A DNA stretch of 64,000 nucleotides. It comes from Toxoplasma gondii ME49. Lineage: Eukaryota; Apicomplexa; Conoidasida; Eucoccidiorida; Sarcocystidae. The stretch is taken from the NCBI RefSeq assembly GCF_000006565.2, contig NC_031475.1, forward strand, positions 827,535-891,534, given 5' to 3'. The notes below the pieces were generated by a model, which saw nothing but the letters and a program-made list of their open reading frames with translations, was not told the origin of the DNA and did not search any database. The position numbers and the translations under genes were made by a program. Numbering within the stretch: position 1 is the stretch's first letter; every line of letters starts with the position of its first letter. Below are positions 13,001 through 25,403 of this stretch, piece by piece.

Positions 13001-16000
13001 CGGATCGACCGCGACTTTCTCCAAGAGAGTCTACGTTCTTTCCGGCCCAAACTGGCGCCAGAAACGAGTTGCGTCACTTGACTTCTTTCCTACATTGGCA
13101 GTGGCGCAGTACGCCATGGCGATGGTGAACATGCCGCCGTAGCGAATAAGCGCGTCGCTGTCCTTGCACAGTTGATCGATCAGAGCGTCTGCCTGCAGAG
13201 CAAACATGAACAGCATGGAGAAAAAAAAAGTCTTCGATCTCCTCTTCTTTCCTGCATTCCTTCTGGATGCTTCTGCGTTCTCCTTTGTGCACATCTCCGC
13301 CACTTGAAGTCTCGCCTCACGGCGACTCGCGGCGACTCTCGCCTCTTCGCTCTCTCTCTTCCCTTGCGGTTTCCTGCTTTCTCTGGGTCCGCGCTCACCT
13401 CTTGCTCCTTTTTGAACATGAGCAGCGCGACGGCGATGCCACAAGCTCTTCGAATTTTCTCGTGTTGGGTGTCTTGCGCGTACGCGAGAAGTTCGTCAAC
13501 CGCCGCCGCGTTCGAACTCCCGAGCAGCAGCAGACCGACGCCGAGCGCAGCCGCTTCCCCCGCCACGGCGCTGTCCAGAAACAAGACTTGCTTCAACGCT
13601 TCGTAAACCTCTGCAAAACAACAACAAGACAGCAAAGTCGAAGAAAAACCTGGGAGCGCGAGGAGAGAAGAGAAGAGCAGGAAGAACACAGGAATCGGAG
13701 AAGAATATGCGCGCATGGAAGAAGACCGTGGGTGTAATGGAAAAGAAGACAAGACTGCGACAACACAAACGAGAAGAAAAGAAGATTTGTGAAGGCGAGG
13801 CGACTCCTCACCCAGAGACTGGGGAAGGAGAAAACGAAGAGTCTTGGGCTGGACGAGGAGACGCCAAAGCGCGAAGAGCAGAGATACATACACCATGAAT
13901 GAAGAGGACGCGAGAAAGAGACCGTGAAAGACCAAGGCGAGAGGGAAAGAAGGAAAAAGACGCGGGGTCCTTCACTCTGTCAAACTTCCCTTTTGTCTCC
14001 CTTTTGACTTTGCTGTCCCCGTCCCCTGTCGCTCTCTGCAGCCCTTGACGACTTCTCTGCGTTCTCGGCCGATCCGTCAGAAGTTGTCTGGCTTCTGTCC
14101 TCCTCGCTCTCTGTTTCAGTCTTTCCCCACCTACACATTTTTCGTGGATGTCTTCTCGTCCGTGTCTCCGTTCTCATTCGAATCTCGTTTTCCCTGTTCC
14201 TCTCCCTTCACACTTCACCCAAATACTCCGCTCTTCCTCCACTCCTTGTTCCTACCAGAGTCTTCTGCGTTCCCCATGCAGACGAGACCAAGTCCGAGAC
14301 AGCATCCTTGCTGCTTCGGCTCGCTGGCAGTGCCGGCGACCTGCAGTTGCTCGAGCAGATAGTCGCGAACTGAGGTGGAAGGCTGGTTCGCGCTGATCAG
14401 ACCCAACGCGTAGAAGGCGCCTCCCTCACTGTACGGCGAAGAAGAAGCAGCAGAAGACGCCGAGGCAGGCAGGTAAGTCCGCAGCAGCTTCATGCTGTCC
14501 CGCACATGACCCTGGAGAATGGGAGAAGAGAGAGTCAGCAAAAGAGCAGAGAAAAAAGGAGACAGGGAAAAGAGCAGAACACTGGAAATGAATTTGGAAA
14601 GGAGACGGAGAAGAGCAGGAGAGGCCATCCGACCGGACGCATGTCGAAAAACTAAAAAAAACGAGGCAGTGGGCGTTGAAGAAACCTGCAGAGAAGCCAT
14701 GGCCGATCAAGGCTACCCCCTCACTCACTCGAGAACGAATTCGCTAGCACCCTTGGACTCTCTCAGCTTCACCTGTGAACCTCAACACGATGAGAAAAGA
14801 ACTGAAAAGGTGGAACTCCCATACACAAAGTATCTATAGACCGATAGATTTGATTTCACCAAACATAGGAAAAGGTGAAGACAACTAGAGAAATAGATCT
14901 ATACGTGGATGCTGAGCAAATACGGATGAAGATGTAAAAACGCATGCTGTAAGAGGGAACAACAGGACAATTCTAGGCGGTTTTGCGAGTTGGTTCGGTT
15001 TCACATTCTCCAGAAAGAGGAAATTTGTTTTTTTGAGAACTTAGAAAATGCATGCAGCGAAAACTCACCTTGTGAATGACGCCGAGAGAGGCCGTGGCGG
15101 AGAAGCGCGCCCAGTTGTTCGCTCGGGCCATCCAGTCCAAATTGCATCGCAGAAAGACGTCGCAGGAGGTGCCTGAAAACAGGGAAAATAAAAAAAGTGG
15201 AACAGGACTGAAAGGAAACTGGGGAACGGGAGAAGGGAAGGACCGGACGAAGAGGATGCGACGAGCCGGAAAAAACGAGAGGAAAGACGAGACGGAGACA
15301 ATGCAACGGAAGAGGAGAGACAGGGTGAGAGGGGAAGCATGCACGCAGCGCCAACGGAGAGAACGAAAAACATGCAAGAGAGGAGAGCAAAAGAAAGATG
15401 GAAGGTACGAGCAGAGACGAGAGAACGGGGGAGCAGCGAACGTGAAGAGAAGACGCGCGAGGAAGGACAAGAGAGAAGCAGAGAGGATCAGAGAAGAGCG
15501 ATTGGGCGACGCCGAGGACAGGAGAAAGCAAGTCTGGTGAGAGAAAAGAAAACGAGGAGACAAGAGGAGACATGAGAGAAGAGAAGTCAGGTCTTCCTAC
15601 CTGCTTGCATGAGCATGTGACTTAGTACGACGCCGTGGTGGAGGAGAGAAGACCGTGTGTCTATGGATCGCTGAAAAAAGAACCGAAGCATTTCAACGCT
15701 GAAACTCTACGCAGTTCTTTTTTTTTCGGCGTCTGAATCGAAGCGACAGTCCTTCCACCACATACACACTGCACATGGAAATTCACTCTACGCTACACCT
15801 TTCCAACAAAGCCTTGAACGCACAGTGGAACAAGACTCGAATCAAAGCACGAAGTTCTTTCTAAAAAGTCGAGTACAGTATTCGATTCTCCTCACAGGAC
15901 CCATGACACTTGAATCGTTGAGTTCTCTGTCAAACTCCAGACGGACTCAAACCTCACATTCTCGCCTCCTGAGCATGAAAAGCTTTACGCCTTTCTAAAT

Positions 16001-19000
16001 TCGAGAGACTCTCATCCCGATCGACCAGAGCAGAGACGCTCGAGTGAGACATGGAAGCGACGGCAGACCCATTGACACAGGCAAAGGAACGACACCAACA
16101 GAGACAGAAGGGAAGTGAGAGAACGCAGAGACGCCGTTCAAAGCTGCATCGCATGGCGACAGGAAACGGAGAGAGAGGAACTCCAGGAGAAGAACAAGCC
16201 ACAGAGACGCAACTCCAACTTGACAGTGCACAGAGGACGCAGGAAACAAGTAGAGCAGAAAAGACACGAAGGACCAACTGTAGAATCACAATCAACAGCG
16301 AACCGAAGGGAGGCTCTGGGAACTTTCAAGCCTGACAGAATGACGACTTGTTTTTCGAGTTCCTGAAAAATGACGAACCTTGTAGAGGTCGAGGAGCATC
16401 AAGTCCGTGTGGTTTTCGCGCTGAAGGAACTGGTTGCTGAACGCCGTCTGCGCTTCTCCACTCAAAATCGACCTCAGCAATTTCTTCTGCGTTTACACAG
16501 GGGAACAGTGAGAGGCCACAGCTGCCGAACATCGACGAACTGCAAATGCAGACTTGAAATGGAAGAATCCAGATCCTGTTTTTTTGGGCAGCTGCAAACC
16601 GTTCGTTAGTGACGCTCCATTTCGCGAAGAAATCTTTTTTTCGCACTGGAGCCTCTTGTCCGTAGACAGAGACATCGGGGTGGGCCTGGCAGATCTGCCG
16701 GCGCCTAGTCTTTCCTGCCCGGAAACTGCGGCTTCAGTCTCAAAACTTCGCATTTTTTTCTTGCGAAAAACAGGAGAAAAGACGCAGAAAGTAGAACGAG
16801 CTACCTCGGGAGGAGACCACAGAAAGTGACAAGAACCGAGAAGAGAAAAGCGACGTTCTGTTCTGGATATCCCGCAGGCAAAAACCGGATCAGATTCTCG
16901 CACCATCAACGACATCTCCCCTCGCTGGTTTTCCTCGTTTCTCCATCGTCGCACCTCTGAAGACAGTTCCTACCTTCTTTTCCGCCTCAGTTTCTTCCTC
17001 AGGATCCTTCTTCTCCGCCTTCGTCTCCTCTTTCTTCTCTTCTTTGTTCTCTTCCTTCTTCTCTGCGTCGGGGGCTGGGGCATCGCCATTTGCTGTCGAG
17101 CGCTCCCCGGACTCTCCCGAGTTTTCTGGGTCGCCTGCGGGAGCCTCTGGAGCGCGGAGCAGCGGGTGGTCCAGCAGAGCTTGCTGGAAAGACTGGTTCT
17201 CTGAAAGGAAAAAAAACGCTTCCTCTGTTCTGTCGTGGTCTCATCCTTCGCCGTCGTCCGCGGCCGCAAGAACTCCTCAGCGTCGGTGCTGGAGCTCTTT
17301 CTACCTGTCTTTTGACTGCGACGCAGCCTCGCACTAGGGACGAACGAGAGCATCCATTCGAATCCCTGCTTCCTTCCCTTTCTTTTCACTTATCCCCTTT
17401 CTTTTCCTTCTCTTCTCCTGCCCACCTCTCTCCTTCTGCTCTTTCCCTCCAAACGTTTCTGTTTCCTCCCTCGCCTTTCTTCTTCATCCCCTATCTTTTC
17501 TTTCTCCCTTTTCTTCTGTTCTCTGTGCGTCATACCCATTTGCAAGATGTCGAAGGCTATCTGGGATGCCATCAGAAGGCCTTCTGCGCCAGACGACTCC
17601 TGGAGGAGTTGGTGGAGAATTTCGGCGACGCGGCCGCTCGCGTCCTGCTCAACCAGACAGCGACAGAGACCCGAGAAGAGGAGGCCTCGGACTTCTGCCT
17701 GCTCCTCTGCAGAAAGTTTCTGCGTGCTCTCGGCGTCGCCGCTCGCGTACACGGGAAGGCACTTCTCGAACTCCGCAGTCAACAAAGATATAATTTGAGA
17801 CCTAAAATACTTGGAGGAAATCAGCGTCTGTACGTGGTCCAGGCAGTACTGCAGGGAAGGAGAGAGGAACGAAAAGAGAAGACAGTCTAGCGTTTTTTTT
17901 TAGAAAAAAAACAGTGAAAAATCCATGAATATACATAGACTACTCAGGAAATGGACCCTTGGTGACTCGACAGTGTGCTGTGAGGCAGGACGCGAAAGGA
18001 GAGCACATGCACGCAGCCGTTGAAAAAAGCGAATTCTTTCAATCGAATTCTGGCAACATGAGGTGGACGGGCTGCATGCCGAGACGGGGGGAAAAGGAGA
18101 AAGATGCTCGGCGTCTCTCTCTGCACAAGACCCGCGACAAATTCCAGCCCGAGAAAAAATGCACTTCTGAGAGAAAGAACTCAGCACCAAGAAAACTGTA
18201 GATCCACGATCCATCAAACAGATCGTGGAGATACGTAAATGCCTTCTTCCGGACAAAAATTCCAACAGGTCTTCCCCTTTCCGAAAAAAGCAAGAAAAGC
18301 TGTATGACCTATGCACATCCAGGGACGCGCGTGCGTGAACGCAGATGCGTCCACTTCCATACAAACAGCTATATGGAGATACACATATACATACATACAT
18401 ACATACATATATATATACATATATATATACATATACATATATAAATATATGTGCATCACATGTACACAGAAGTATCTATACAGATGGTTATTCGAACATA
18501 CTTGCATATGTGTACAAGCGCTGCATAGGCACACGTTCGTATGCAGACACAGGCATGAAACCACATACATACATACATACATACACATATAACCATACAT
18601 TCATGCGAATGCATTCATATATACAGATACATTTATATCTGCAAACAGATATACGCATATAACTGCGAGTGAGCGAATGCTAGAACGGAACAACCGCGTC
18701 TGGAGTTCGATGTGTTTACCAGCATGAGTTGGCACTTGGAGTTCGGCTGTGTGGGGGGGAGTGCGATGGCCCTGGGGGAGTTCAAGATCGATTCGACGAG
18801 GTCGAGTCTCCGCGCGTCGAAGGCGATGCCGAGAGCGTAGGAGGCGCCTTCGCCATGCTCTGTGCAGACTTCCAGCAGGCGCCTGACGACGCCCTCCACT
18901 GCGTCGTTCAGAGCTGCAGAAGCTGCCGCTGCGAGCGAGAAAGAAACACACAGAAAAACTAAGAACAGGAGGGACGAGACGACAAAGATCAAGAAAGCTG

Positions 19001-22000
19001 ATCAGGAAAAAAGGAAAAACACGAAAGGAAGGCAGTGCGCAGAAATGGAGCAGGCAGAAGCGAGAGAGGAATCGAAAAAAACGAGAAAGGAGAAGAGAGT
19101 CCTAAGTCGAAAACAAGCGATCGCGGACCTTCTCCTGGATCAAGGACGCACAGAGGCGTATCTCAACCACAAATGCGAAAGACAAATGCGTCAAGTACAT
19201 GCAGAGCAACGCACAAAAGAGTGAACATCCACACACACGCAGACATATCTGTATAAATATGTATAAGCAGATCCCTGTAGGGACATATCTGTATAAATAT
19301 GTATAAGCAGATCCATGTAGGGACATATCTGTATAAATATGTATAAGCAGATCCATGTAGGGACATATCTGTATAAATATGTATAAGCAGATCCATGTAG
19401 GGACATATCTGTATAAATATGTATAAGCAGATCCCTGTAGGGACATATCTGTATAAATATGTATAAGCAGATCCCTGTAGGGACATATCTGTATAAATAT
19501 GTATAAGCAGATCCATGTAGGGACATATCTGTATAAATATGTATAAGCAGATCCATGTAGGGACATATCTGTATAAATATGTATAAGCAGATCCATGTAG
19601 GGACATATCTGTATAAATATGTATAAGCAGATCCATGTAGGGACATATCTGTATAAATATGTATAAGCAGATCCCTGTAGGGACATATCTGTATAAATAT
19701 GTATAAGCAGATCCATGTAGGGACATATCTGTATAAATATGTATAAGCAGATCCATGTAGGGACATATCTGTATAAATATGTATAAGCAGATCCATGTAG
19801 GGACATATCTGTATAAATATGTATAAGCAGATCCATGTAGGGACATATCTGTATAAATATGTATAAGCAGATCCCTGTAGGGACATATCTGTATAAATAT
19901 GTATAAGCAGATCCCTGTAGGGACATATCTGTATAAATATGTATAAGCAGATCCCTGTAGGGACATATCTGTATAAATATGTATAAGCAGATCCCTGTAG
20001 GGACATATCTGTATAAATATGTATAAGCAGATCCCTGTAGGGACATATCTGTATAAATATGTATAAGCAGATCCCTGTAGGGACATATCTGTATAAATAT
20101 GTATAAGCAGATCCCTGTAGGGACATATCTGTATAAATATGTATAAGCAGATCCCTGTAGGGACATATCTGTATAAATATGTATAAGCAGATCCCTGTAG
20201 GGACATATCTGTATAAATATGTATAAGCAGATCCCTGTAGGGACATATCTGTATAAATATGTATAAGCAGATCCCTGTAGGGACATATCTGTATAAATAT
20301 GTATAAGCAGATCCCTGTAGGGACATATCTGTATAAATATGTATAAGCAGATCCCTGTAGGGACATATCTGTATAAATATGTATAAGCAGATCCCTGTAG
20401 GGACATATCTGTATAAATATGTATAAGCAGATCCCTGTAGGGACATATCTGTATAAATATGTATAAGCAGATCCCTGTAGGGACATATCTGTATAAATAT
20501 GTATAAGCAGATCCCTGTAGGGACATATCTGTATAAATATGTATAAGCAGATCCCTGTAGGGACATATCTGTATAAATATGTATAAGCAGATCCCTGTAG
20601 GGACATATCTGTATAAATATGTATAAGCAGATCCCTGTAGGGAGATCTATGGATGTGCACACATACGCAGATTCACGAATTCGAGAGACGTCGAGAACGC
20701 ACCGTCTTGGTCCTCTTCCATGTCAATTTCTGGAAGCTGCACAGACACCTGGCGACCGGCTGCGAGCTGCTGAGGCACGAAGGCGCGCTGTCCATTTCGA
20801 ATGAAAGTGTCTACGCACTCCGCTGCAAAAAGAGAGAAAAAACGCATCTCCAAATTTCGAAAGAACTCTTCGTCTTGTTTCCTTCCTGCCTTCTCCTCAA
20901 ATCGTCACTCGGCTTCTCTGCACTGCATACATGCCGAATCCCTTCCCCGCCTTCGCAAAAACAGACCTGTCACCTCCACACGTACGACGCTCCTTCCTCC
21001 GTCATGCAAATATAAGTACACGCGTAAATGTTCATATACATTCTACATATACATATATATATATATATATATATATGCATATAAGTATAAGTGCATGCAC
21101 ACCTATTTTATTTGTATTCGTACATACATATTTAAATATATATATATATATATATGGTGTATATACACGAAGAAAGACCGTATGGGATACTTGCGACGAT
21201 CCGTGGTTGACGTGCTTTCTCCTGTTTGCTACTAGGGGGTGCAGCCTTGGTGACCCAGCAAGCGTGGAAGCCTACGAGCGGAGAGAAATCTGTTCCGAGA
21301 CAGAAAGCTTACCGAGCATGCGTTGGACGTAGAGAGACTTTTGAGTGATGTCGAACCAGTTTCCGGAGCCCAGAGCGAACTTCAGCGCCTCTCCGTACTC
21401 CTCCAAGTGGAAGTAAACGCGACTGGCGATGAAGCCTGCCAACTGCCTCTCTGCGAAAGACTCGTCTTCGTACAACGCCTCGCTGCAAAACATCAAAAGA
21501 AAAAGTGAAAACAAGGCACAAAGCAATCCTCGCACCTCACCAACATGCCAGGCCAAAAATGGCAACAGGATACATATATATATATATATATATACATTTA
21601 GGCGCAGATGGAGTTTCTTCTGAGCATCTCTCCCATTCACAGACCCATCCCGTGCGCATCCACTGGCAGTCCTCATTAACCGCGCATAAACATACAAATA
21701 TATATATATATATATATGTATGTATATTCCTGTAGAGATCCACGGATTGGTTGTGTAGTCTTCGAGAGTGGAGAGGCTTGCGGAGTCCAGGAAAGAAGAG
21801 AGGGCAGGCACTTTCGAGGAGAACGTTGGGAATGCGAAAAGGAGCGTGTAAAAGAAGCAGGAAGGCCGCCAAGTTGTGCACATGTCTTCACTCTCTCTGA
21901 AGTGACCATGGACACCGGAGAGCCATTCTGAAGAACGAGGGGAATCTCTCTCCTCCTCCTCCTCCCTTTCCTTCTGTACCTGCCTCCCCCCCTCCTCCTT

Positions 22001-22276
22001 TCCTTCCATCTCCCTTTTTTCTCTCTCGTTCCCTCTGTGCTTCCTGTGTGATTTTTGGACGCACATATCTGCGAGGTAGTCTGCAATTTCAGTCCACCAG
22101 ACGTCAATCATTTGGAGGAGGCGGTGAAGGGATGCAGCTTGCAGGGCGGAGTCTCGCTCGTGGAGAAGCGCGAGGACGCCTGCAGCTGAGGAGGCAGGAG
22201 GCGCGAAAGCCATCGCGGCACCCAGGCCAGCCTTTGGAGAAGGCAGTGGCTGAGCAGTCACTGCACCTGCCGACAT
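6856..22276 (-). CDS. RPN2: 26S proteasome regulatory subunit RPN2/PSMD1 (21 exons)
   Basis: Largest non-ATPase subunit of the proteasome base, a scaffold for Rpn1, the ATPases and the ubiquitin receptor Rpn13. Exons (5' to 3'): 22276-22065, 21482-21313, 20822-20703, 18928-18720, 17848-17536, 17200-16974, 16486-16379, 15670-15601, 15172-15069, 14511-14256, 13610-13399, 13192-13094, 12086-11976, 11756-11597, 10920-10757, 10497-9981, 9586-9538, 9062-9021, 8671-8587, 7576-7449, 6970-6856. Lengths sum to 1157 codons, giving 1156 aa (human 953). Markers in order: [22 protein letters not shown], a series of PC repeats ([31 protein letters not shown]), [25 protein letters not shown], then a Lys/Glu linker, [10 protein letters not shown] and RYQPIFPG. 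The acidic tail ends in PFEWSG, where human PSMD1 ends in PFEYIDD, the Rpn13-binding end. The donor at 7449/7448 (AT|GTCAGA) is weak but keeps phase and homology. The Lys/Glu region is split into three small exons. Confidence 0.95.
7060..7145. repeat. TA microsatellite in the last RPN2 intron
   Basis: (TA)n at about 7063-7093 followed by tatg/cata units, in the intron between the exons ending at 7449 and starting at 6970. Confidence 0.85.
7325..7447. repeat. TA-rich tracts next to a weak RPN2 donor
   Basis: TA and TTTA tracts, including (TA)n at about 7421-7441, end only a few bases from the AT|GTCAGA donor at 7449/7448. They form the 5' end of the last intron on the sense strand. Confidence 0.85.
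9940..9956 (-). other. Guanine run in RPN2 intron 16, just inside the donor
   Basis: The + strand shows C9-A-C7, so the sense transcript carries G7 and G9 runs about 25-40 nt downstream of the donor of the exon ending at 9981. G runs at this position can act as intronic splicing enhancers or form G-rich structures; here that is inference. Confidence 0.6.
11290..11340. repeat. TA microsatellite in RPN2 intron 14
   Basis: (TA)n interrupted by two GATA steps, inside the intron between the exons ending at 11597 and starting at 10920. Confidence 0.9.
18375..18660. repeat. CATA/TA microsatellite block in RPN2 intron 4
   Basis: Runs of (CATA)n at about 18389-18411 and 18563-18586, with TA tracts between them. 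They lie in the intron between the exons ending at 18720 and starting at 17848. Confidence 0.9.
19242..20643. repeat. 40-bp tandem repeat, 35 copies, in RPN2 intron 3
   Basis: A near-perfect 40-bp unit, beginning ggacatatctgtataaatat and continuing gtataagcagatccctgtag, is repeated 35 times. Copies differ almost only at one base (atccCtgtag or atccAtgtag). In + order from 19271 the variants read C A A A C C A A A A C A A A A, followed by 20 consecutive C copies. Each unit contains acatat...atatgt, and C copies also contain ccctgtaggg, both short inverted repeats. Because 40 is not a multiple of three and the minus strand has no stop in the unit, all three minus frames stay open for more than 470 codons. 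These frames are not genes: the array sits inside the intron between the RPN2 exons ending at 20703 and starting at 18928, whose flanking exons join in phase with homology. Confidence 0.97.
21040..21165. repeat. TA microsatellites in RPN2 intron 2
   Basis: (TA)n at about 21053-21076 and 21139-21156, in the intron between the exons ending at 21313 and starting at 20822. Confidence 0.9.
21570..21725. repeat. TA microsatellites in RPN2 intron 1
   Basis: (TA)n at about 21573-21593 and 21697-21718, within the intron between the exons ending at 22065 and starting at 21482. Confidence 0.9.
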
Positions 22277-25200
22277 CTCTGCGAACGGTTGCGCAGGTTT
22301 AGGAGCTACACGTAGACACTCTAGCTAGACCGAGCGGCGCGGGCAGGCAGAGAGTGGGGGCGAGAGAGAGTTTCGAAACGAACTTCACGACCCAGAAGGG
22401 AGGCATCTCAGTCCTGCAGGCGGCCAGGTGTGCAGTCCGGCTTTGCCGTCCGTTTTTTTTCGTGAAGACCCAGAGAGAAGACACGCTCAAGGCGAGGCCG
22501 GAGCGCTTTCTTCTGGGGGACGAAGAAGCGTCAGGTCGTTGCGGGAAATCGCGGAACGTGAGGCCACAGCTGTTTGAAGACGAGCCTTCTATCTCGAGGA
22601 AACGAGCGAAGAAAAGATCGCTGTGTCCGGTAAGTGTGGAGAGACTGTCGAGACGGCTCGAGTCTTTTCTCTCCTCGCAGCGGCCGAGAAGACATGCGCG
22701 CCGGCGAGGAAAAGGAGAGGAGGCAAGTTTGGACGGTGCGTCTGTCTGCTGAGCCGGCGGAGCAGTGTTCCCCAGAAAAGCTCGTTCTCCAACTCAAATG
22801 GAATGGTCAGGAGGCGGAGGAAAGACCGGCGAAGAGAAACGGGTCGGAAAGCCGTCCAAGAGGCGCGACCGAGCACGTCCACCGTTTGCCTCTGCAACGT
22901 TCCGGAGGGAGGAGGCCGTCTCTCCTGGGGACTGGAAAGTGTCGAGAAAGGGCAGACAAGGCAGGAAAGGAACGAAGGCAAGGGGCAAAACAGACAGGAA
23001 ATGGTGCATCCGGAAGACAAGGAAGGAAAAGCCGACAGAACAGGTCCCAAGGAATTCATGTGTATCCAGGAAGCAGCGCTGTTTCTTTTTGTGTAGAGAA
23101 AAGACGCGCGCGGACACGCGGTATACGCCTCGCACTCCTACCGAGCGGAGGAAAGAATTGGACATGTGTCTCCAGAGATGCAAAAAGGAAGGCAAAGAGT
23201 GTAACCTCACGGATCCAAACATGCTTTCTCGCGTATTTTCGCCTCCTAGACGCCAACCTGAGATATCCGATGTCTGTTCACCTTCTGCCCCCCTTCATCA
23301 CGGCGCCCGTCTCGTCTAGAGAGACCAGACGCATGGATATCAGCTGGATCACGAAAAGACTGTCGCGATTGAGTCAAGAACGCCAGGATTTTTACCTGTG
23401 GACGTGTTCAGGTATAACTACGGTGTATTCCGTTTTATGGAGAGCATTAGAATTGTGTGTATCTAGACGTATCCTGGTTCTTACTGTTCAGGTGGATCAC
23501 ACGGCCAGAGCCTCTCTTTGGACCGTTAGGTTTGGTCGGGTGTACCAGCTTTTGAGAACGCATATCGGCGTCAACGCACAAGGCGAAGGAGTGTGCAGGG
23601 AAAAGAATCCCTACGTTCGTCCGCCTAGCAGCAGGGTCGTTACCACCACGCTGCCAGCACCCTCCTGGGCGCCCTTAATATGCATAAGCTGGACTGGTTA
23701 AGCCGAGTCAACCAAGACAAAGAAAGCAGATGGGGAAACGTAGACAAGCACTGTTACTCCCGAAGGGGATTCAGGATTTGAAGCGGACGTCAACAGCGGC
23801 AGCAAGTGAATAAACACTCGCGGACAGTACTCGAGTTCACGTGCACCACGCAGCTGTGACCGGGGTTTCGACTGGTCGAGATTTCCAGAGAAGAATTCAC
23901 CTAGTAAAAAGCCACTCCAAGCAGATCCTTCTCTGCGGAAACGTGCATTATACCGTACTACACGCCGTAACACTAGAACGTCTCGTACGCCCTCGAACTA
24001 CACAAATTCCAGTCGCCAGCGACGAAAGGAAAGGTGGCTCCGCATTTTACTCCTAACGTGTTCGTGCCGTTTCTACCCGGCAGAGGAAATTCCCTTCGGA
24101 GTTTTCAGCCTGGAAGCGCATGTTGTGTGTGCTGCACTCCTTGCATTGTCTGAAACTGTACGACTTGTGTACCTTGAGCAGCCTTGCCACAGGCGCCACT
24201 GTGATGCCGGAGGCTGGAGGCGCTTGGGAAGCGTCGAGAACGCGGAATCGAACAGCAGCTGAGTTGGGCCTCCCGAGAGATGATGGTTTGGTTTCAAAAC
24301 AGTTCACACGTTATGAAAGCTTCTGGCTATTCGGCAAACAATACGTGTTGAATATCGAACCTCCTGACAATACTTCGCGATACCGCCCGTCCAGTATGCC
24401 AGAATGCATCTACCTTTGTTTCCGTCTATCGACAATACGTTGTGTACCGGTACTCGCTATATCTGTTTAGCATATCTATTTCTGTCAACGGTCAACCGGT
24501 CTTCCTCATGACTGTAGAGAACTTTGCTTTAACCAAATCGATCTGCGAAACCGATCGATCTAGACCCGCCTGTGTGCAGGGAACAGTCGCGACCTGACCC
24601 TAGATGTCTCCACCGATCAGTCGAGAACTCCATATGTTTGTTCCTCTGCCTGCCTCCTCGCCTACAGACTTCCGTAACCACGATTGCTCTTCTTCGCGTA
24701 GTTTCCTATTCTGCACTGGTGCTCGCGTTGGCGGTACGTGGATCGAAGCGCCACACCCAAAGACGCGAACGCTTGCTCTTGTGTCGACAACACCTCTTCG
24801 TGAGTTCTTTTGGTGACTCACTGGATTGCGCCAGCAGGCCTGGTTGCCACGCATGCGGCCTACTACCTGCCACACTGCTCTCCCACGTTCTGGCATCGCT
24901 GCTTCTCTACACGGGCGAGCCTTCTCTTCGAGCAAACGTTTCGACGCACAACTCTATTTCTTTCTCGTTCGCTAGGCCGCATGCGGTGGACAGGACACCT
25001 TTACTACCATAGTGTGCCCTGAGTGACGAGTGCAACTGCTTTTGCCATGTCGCGGCTTCCCTGGCGGCGATGACGCATCGGCCAAAGAGCACGAACGTGT
25101 GTGTGACAACTACCACGCGGAGGTGGAGTACGTGCTACCGGGAGTTGGCAGATCAGCCGCTTTGCTGTCTTGGGCTACTTCAAGAGAAGGTTCAGAAACC

Positions 25201-25403
25201 GACACCTAGGTGCGCACATCCATATGTGTATTACACATACATCCATATGCAAACGCGCATGCTCCGGGCGCCATGCTTGACCGTTACTTGTCGTGTGGAA
25301 ATACAGACAGACGTCCACGCAGAACACTTGCGCAAAAAACGCGTCGCGAGCGTCACACACAGACACCGCCTGCAGGTTCACAGTTGACTCGTCTTGTCCC
25401 TCC
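22277..25403. other. Intergenic: RPN2 5' flank and L13 3' flank
   Basis: About 3.1 kb between the RPN2 start and the L13 stop, both on the minus strand. The part 22300-23100 is purine-rich on the + strand and stays open in several overlapping frames. The longest (+, 22634-23701) starts at a non-ATG codon and has no recognisable domain. A smaller ATG frame at 24120-24470 (+) also shows nothing I recognise. The RPN2 promoter and 5' UTR and the L13 3' UTR should lie here. Confidence 0.5.

Noticed and set aside
19242..20643. CRISPR-like array
   Set aside because: Units are directly tandem with no unique spacers, and the context is a eukaryotic intron.
19102..20662. Three overlapping minus-strand open frames of 474-499 codons with a 40-residue periodicity
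   Set aside because: They are translations of the 40-bp intronic repeat in its three frames, lack any independent start or domain, and lie inside an RPN2 intron.
22634..23701. 355-codon + strand open frame upstream of RPN2
   Set aside because: It starts at a non-ATG codon, overlaps other open frames in the same purine-rich DNA, and has no recognisable domain or splice context.
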